A stretch of 64,000 nt of DNA from Lachnospiraceae bacterium (GTDB lineage: Bacteria > Bacillota > Clostridia > Lachnospirales > Lachnospiraceae), in the NCBI GenBank assembly GCA_014804785.1, contig JAAUZD010000009.1:1-64000 (forward strand), written 5' to 3'. This document shows positions 61,183 to 64,000 of the stretch, piece by piece. The notes below the pieces were generated by a model, which did not search any database, was not told the DNA's origin, and saw nothing but the letters and a program-made list of their open reading frames with translations. How positions within the stretch are numbered: position 1 is the first letter of the stretch; each line of letters begins with the position of its first letter. The translations under genes and the position numbers were made by a program.

Positions 61183-62490
61183 ATGAAATTAAATTACAGG
61201 AGAACTTTTTTGATAGGACTGGCGTTTTTATCGATCAGCGCGTTTTGGCAGATGTATGACAATATTATACCGCTGATGCTGCAGGGAACCTTTAATCTTG
61301 GTGAGACAATCACCGGTGTCATTATGGCAGCTGACAATGTACTCGCATTGTTTTTACTGCCGATTTTCGGAAGTCTCTCTGATAAAGTGGATACCAGAAT
61401 GGGAAAGAGAATGCCTTTTATTACAGGAGGGACGATTCTGGCAGTGATTTTTCTGATGATCCTGCCGGCGGCTGATAAAATGGTGAATCTGGTGCTCTTT
61501 GTCATTTCATTGTTTATTCTTCTTATATCCATGGGATTGTACCGCTCTCCGGCAGTTGCGCTTATGCCTGATTTGACGCCCAACAAGCTGAGAAGCAAGG
61601 GAAATGCGATCATCAACCTGATGGGAGCAGTGGGAGGTGTGTACACGTTGATCATGATAAAACTGCTGGTGGGAAAAGGAGAACATCCGGATTATACACC
61701 GCTGTTTATAAGCGTAGCGGCACTTATGCTGATTTCTATTGGCATTCTCGTCATCACGATCAATGAAAAGAAGGTTAAAGCCAAGGTTGATGCTGAAGTG
61801 AAGGCATATGAGGAAAGCGCAGGCGTTATTGTGGAAACAGAGGATATGGTGGAGGATAGAGGCGAAAAAACTCCTATGCCGAAAGAAGTAAAACGCAGCA
61901 TGATTTTCCTCCTCGCCTCTATTTTTCTTTGGTTTATGGCATATAACGCCGTTACGACTGCCTTTTCCAGATATACGAAAGTCGTGTGGAAAATGGAAGG
62001 CGGCGGTTTTGCGGACTGCCTTATGGTGGCTACTGTCGCAGCAATCATAAGCTATATACCGATTGGAAATATTTCTAGTAAGATTGGAAGGAAAAAGACC
62101 ATCTTAGGCGGTGTCGTTTTGATGAGCATCTGTTATTTCGCGGCGATTTTTGCAAATGCGTATCATCCGATTATTAACATCGCTTTTGCTGTTATTGGGA
62201 TTGGATGGGCAGCGATCAATGTGAATTCTTATCCTATGATTGTGGAGATGAGTAAGGGATGCGATATTGGTAAATTTACGGGGACTTATTATACTTTTTC
62301 CATGACGGCACAGATTTTCACTCCAATTTTGTCGGGCTTTCTGTTGGAAAATGTTTCTTATAGAACGTTGTTCCCGTATGCGCTGTTCTTTTCAGCGGCG
62401 GCATTCCTTACGATGATGCAAGTACATCACGGAGATGCAAGACCAGATAAGAAGAAAAGTGTACTTGAACATTTTGATATAGACGATTAA
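61183..62490 (+). CDS. MFS transporter
   Basis: The 435-residue protein has 12 membrane helices, with a cytoplasmic loop of about 50 residues after helix six (VKAKVDAEVKAYEESAGVIV). It carries an MFS motif between helices two and three (FGSLSDKVDTRMGKRMPFI), as in sugar-cation symporters of the GPH or SLC45 kind, and a second-half copy (NISSKIGRKKTILGG). Substrate unknown, perhaps a sugar or glycoside. ATG 61183 follows AAAGGAATTGAC. It runs divergently from the ABC-F gene and is followed by a GDPD gene. Confidence 0.88.
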   Translation: MKLNYRRTFLIGLAFLSISAFWQMYDNIIPLMLQGTFNLGETITGVIMAADNVLALFLLPIFGSLSDKVDTRMGKRMPFITGGTILAVIFLMILPAADKMVNLVLFVISLFILLISMGLYRSPAVALMPDLTPNKLRSKGNAIINLMGAVGGVYTLIMIKLLVGKGEHPDYTPLFISVAALMLISIGILVITINEKKVKAKVDAEVKAYEESAGVIVETEDMVEDRGEKTPMPKEVKRSMIFLLASIFLWFMAYNAVTTAFSRYTKVVWKMEGGGFADCLMVATVAAIISYIPIGNISSKIGRKKTILGGVVLMSICYFAAIFANAYHPIINIAFAVIGIGWAAINVNSYPMIVEMSKGCDIGKFTGTYYTFSMTAQIFTPILSGFLLENVSYRTLFPYALFFSAAAFLTMMQVHHGDARPDKKKSVLEHFDIDD

Positions 62491-62531
62491 AATAGGAAAA
62501 GTACGAAAGAAACGGTTCATGTGGGAAAGGC

Positions 62532-63371
62532 ATGGGTATAAAAATGACAGCATTGTATATAGTAGTTATTGTTGCAGCGGTACTTGTACTTCTGTACTTT
62601 CTGGCAATTATGCCGCGGCTGAGTCATAGAAAAGCGCGCAAAGATTTTCTGGGGGTGTATTATGCACACAGGGGGCTTCACGACAATCATTCAGCGGCGC
62701 CGGAAAATTCTTTGGCAGCATTTAAAAAAGCAGTAAAGGCGGGATATGGTATCGAATTGGATGTTCAGGTGAGCAAGGACAGGGTTCCTGTGGTATTCCA
62801 TGATTTTACTCTTGAGAGAATCTGTGGAAAACCGGGAAAAGTGTGCGACTATACATGGCAGGAACTGAAAGATTTTACGCTTTGCGGGACCGAAGAGACG
62901 ATTCCCAGATTTAAAGATGTGCTTAAAATAGTAAATGGGAAAGTCCCTCTGATTGTGGAGCTGAAGGTAGAATGGATGGATCTGACCGTTTGCCCGTCAG
63001 TAGAGGCGCTGCTTAAGGACTATAAAGGACTTTACTGTATTGAATCCTTTAATCCTCTGGTGCTGTTATGGTATAGGAGATATGGCAATAATGTAGTGAG
63101 AGGGCAGCTTTCCGACGGATTCGTAAAGTCCGGTGAATTTAAAGGATTTCTGTATGTGCTGTTGCAGAATCTGGCGCTGAACTGGATGACAAAGCCTGAT
63201 TTTGTGGCATATAACCACCAATATGCATCGGTTCCGGCAAGGAGGTTTTGCCGTAGTTTGTACAAAAATATGGCAGTTGCATGGACGATCAAAAGTCAGG
63301 AAGAACTGGATGCAGCGAGAAGCAAATTTGATATTTTCATTTTTGATTCTTTCATACCGGATAAGAAATAA
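62532..63371 (+). CDS. glycerophosphodiester phosphodiesterase
   Basis: The 279-residue protein starts at ATG 62532 with GGGAAAGG upstream. An N-terminal membrane anchor (LYIVVIVAAVLVLLYFLAIM) precedes the GDPD TIM barrel: YYAHRGLHDN...APENSLAAF, GIELDVQVSKDRVPVVFHDF, VPLIVELKVEW and a C-terminal WTIKSQEEL. The His, Arg and Glu residues of the catalytic site are present. It hydrolyses glycerophosphodiesters to sn-glycerol-3-phosphate and an alcohol. It lies 41 nt after the MFS gene, so both may be cotranscribed. Confidence 0.92.
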   Translation: MGIKMTALYIVVIVAAVLVLLYFLAIMPRLSHRKARKDFLGVYYAHRGLHDNHSAAPENSLAAFKKAVKAGYGIELDVQVSKDRVPVVFHDFTLERICGKPGKVCDYTWQELKDFTLCGTEETIPRFKDVLKIVNGKVPLIVELKVEWMDLTVCPSVEALLKDYKGLYCIESFNPLVLLWYRRYGNNVVRGQLSDGFVKSGEFKGFLYVLLQNLALNWMTKPDFVAYNHQYASVPARRFCRSLYKNMAVAWTIKSQEELDAARSKFDIFIFDSFIPDKK

Positions 63372-63443
63372 ATCCAAGTTGCAACAATTGTGATGAAAAA
63401 ACACAGGAAATTTTTAAAAAATAGTGCATGTTTTACAATGGTA

Positions 63444-63452
63444 TGTTATAAT
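63444..63452 (+). promoter_or_regulatory. extended -10 promoter before the dikinase gene
   Basis: TGTTATAAT combines a TG extension with a perfect -10 hexamer (TATAAT 63447-63452); the -35 region is weak. The leader of about 230 nt before ppdK contains hairpins GGATAAAG/CTTTATCC (63463-63484) and GTAGAAA/TTTCTAC (63529-63556). Confidence 0.55.
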
Positions 63453-63510
63453 ATCCGAATAAGGATAAAGTTGGGGCTTTATCCAATTATTAGAAAAAAG
63501 GATAGCAGAT

Positions 63511-63609
63511 ATGGAGGAGCACATTAGGGTAGAAACACACATGATATGCTTTCTACTTTTATTGGGTCAGCCGGATGGCAATAAAGCGTGTAGGTATCTG
63601 TTCCGGTAA
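63511..63609 (+). CDS. small ORF in the ppdK leader
   Basis: ATG 63511, seven to eight nt after AAAGGATAG, opens 32 codons to TAA at 63607-63609 (start MEEHIRVETHMICFLLLLGQ). A hairpin spans its first half. It could be a leader peptide or a chance frame; nothing links it to a known attenuator. The frame does not overlap ppdK. Confidence 0.3.
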   Translation: MEEHIRVETHMICFLLLLGQPDGNKACRYLFR

Positions 63610-63691
63610 GAGTATTTGCAAAGTGTAGATTTGGTGAGTGCAGGGTGTTTCATTTTTTGTTGTCCAAGAATGAAAGAGGGAGAAAAAGAGT

Positions 63692-64000
63692 ATGGCAAAA
63701 TGGGTTTATTCTTTTGAAGAGGGAAGTGCCGATATGCGCAACCTGTTAGGCGGCAAGGGTGCTAATCTGGCTGAAATGACCAATTTAGGTCTGCCGATTC
63801 CTCAAGGTTTCACAGTAACGACTGAAGCGTGTACAGATTATTACGCAAAGGGGAAACAGATTTCAGATGAAATCAAAGAACAGATTTTCACCGCATTATC
63901 TCAGCTGGAAGAAAAGCAGGGAAAGAAATTTGGTGATACAGAAAATCCGCTTCTCGTATCTGTCCGTTCCGGTGCAAGAGCATCCATGCCAGGTATGATG
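63692..64000 (+). CDS. ppdK: pyruvate phosphate dikinase, 5' part
   Basis: ATG 63692 starts a frame that runs off the window after 103 codons. [40 protein letters not shown] and [17 protein letters not shown] are the start of the ATP-grasp domain of pyruvate phosphate dikinase. The enzyme interconverts pyruvate, ATP and phosphate with PEP, AMP and pyrophosphate, and in anaerobes works in glycolysis with PPi. AGAGGGAGAAA lies upstream. Confidence 0.95.
   Translation, partial: MAKWVYSFEEGSADMRNLLGGKGANLAEMTNLGLPIPQGFTVTTEACTDYYAKGKQISDEIKEQIFTALSQLEEKQGKKFGDTENPLLVSVRSGARASMPGMM

Noticed and set aside
1-64000. CRISPR arrays, rRNA genes, prophage structural genes
   Set aside because: No regularly spaced repeats, rRNA sequence or phage head and tail genes were seen anywhere in the window.

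Overview
The window looks like a chromosome segment from a gut-type member of the Bacillota, class Clostridia, most likely family Lachnospiraceae. Supporting evidence is an AT-rich composition with GGAGG-type ribosome binding sites and frequent TTG/GTG starts, a YolD-type partner beside a Y-family polymerase, a CD1871A-type CXXC peptide, an AgrA/AgrC-like LytTR pair, a PEP-PTS HPr/EI operon, and pyruvate phosphate dikinase. No species can be named from the sequence alone.

Positions 1 to about 28260 are an accessory island. It holds about twenty genes, all or nearly all on the plus strand, for secreted lipoproteins, membrane-anchored proteins and small soluble proteins. Several are recognisable immunity-type families (SUKH/SMI1, DUF2625-like, HEAT-like, RsiV-like). 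There is also a cytidine-deaminase-like enzyme and a Fic AMP-transferase. Among them lie debris of recombination: a transposase fragment, YoeB, RelB and YafQ toxin-antitoxin fragments, partial gene duplications, frameshifted genes, and a remnant of an Rhs core terminus. A 37-nt sequence recurs five times, each time 45 to 155 nt before the first gene of a cassette. One copy is fused in frame to the Rhs remnant. I read the region as a decayed, recombining array of orphan immunity (and a few toxin) cassettes downstream of an Rhs-type polymorphic toxin locus. This reading is inference.

Positions 28265-28607 hold a striking double-palindrome element of unknown nature. It separates the island from conserved chromosome. 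From 28.7 kb on, genes are intact and mostly recognisable: an SOS-controlled Y-family polymerase with a YolD-like partner; a lipoprotein; an 856-residue CoA-disulfide reductase/rhodanese/sirohaem reductase fusion; a LytTR two-component system with a likely target promoter; an orphan ABC substrate-binding lipoprotein; an SPFH/zinc-ribbon membrane module; PcrA helicase; an rRNA methyltransferase.

A four-gene redox/metal operon follows (HMA domain, TlpA-like thioredoxin, CD1871A peptide, NapH-like ferredoxin) with a palindromic operator. Next come HPr and Enzyme I, a MATE exporter, base-excision repair genes (endonuclease IV and an OGG-type glycosylase), a WYL regulator, an iron-sulfur flavoprotein, an XRE-Fic plus TatD operon next to a tRNA-Glu gene, a PHP-HAD fusion and an ABC-F protein on the minus strand, an MFS transporter, a glycerophosphodiester phosphodiesterase, and the start of pyruvate phosphate dikinase.
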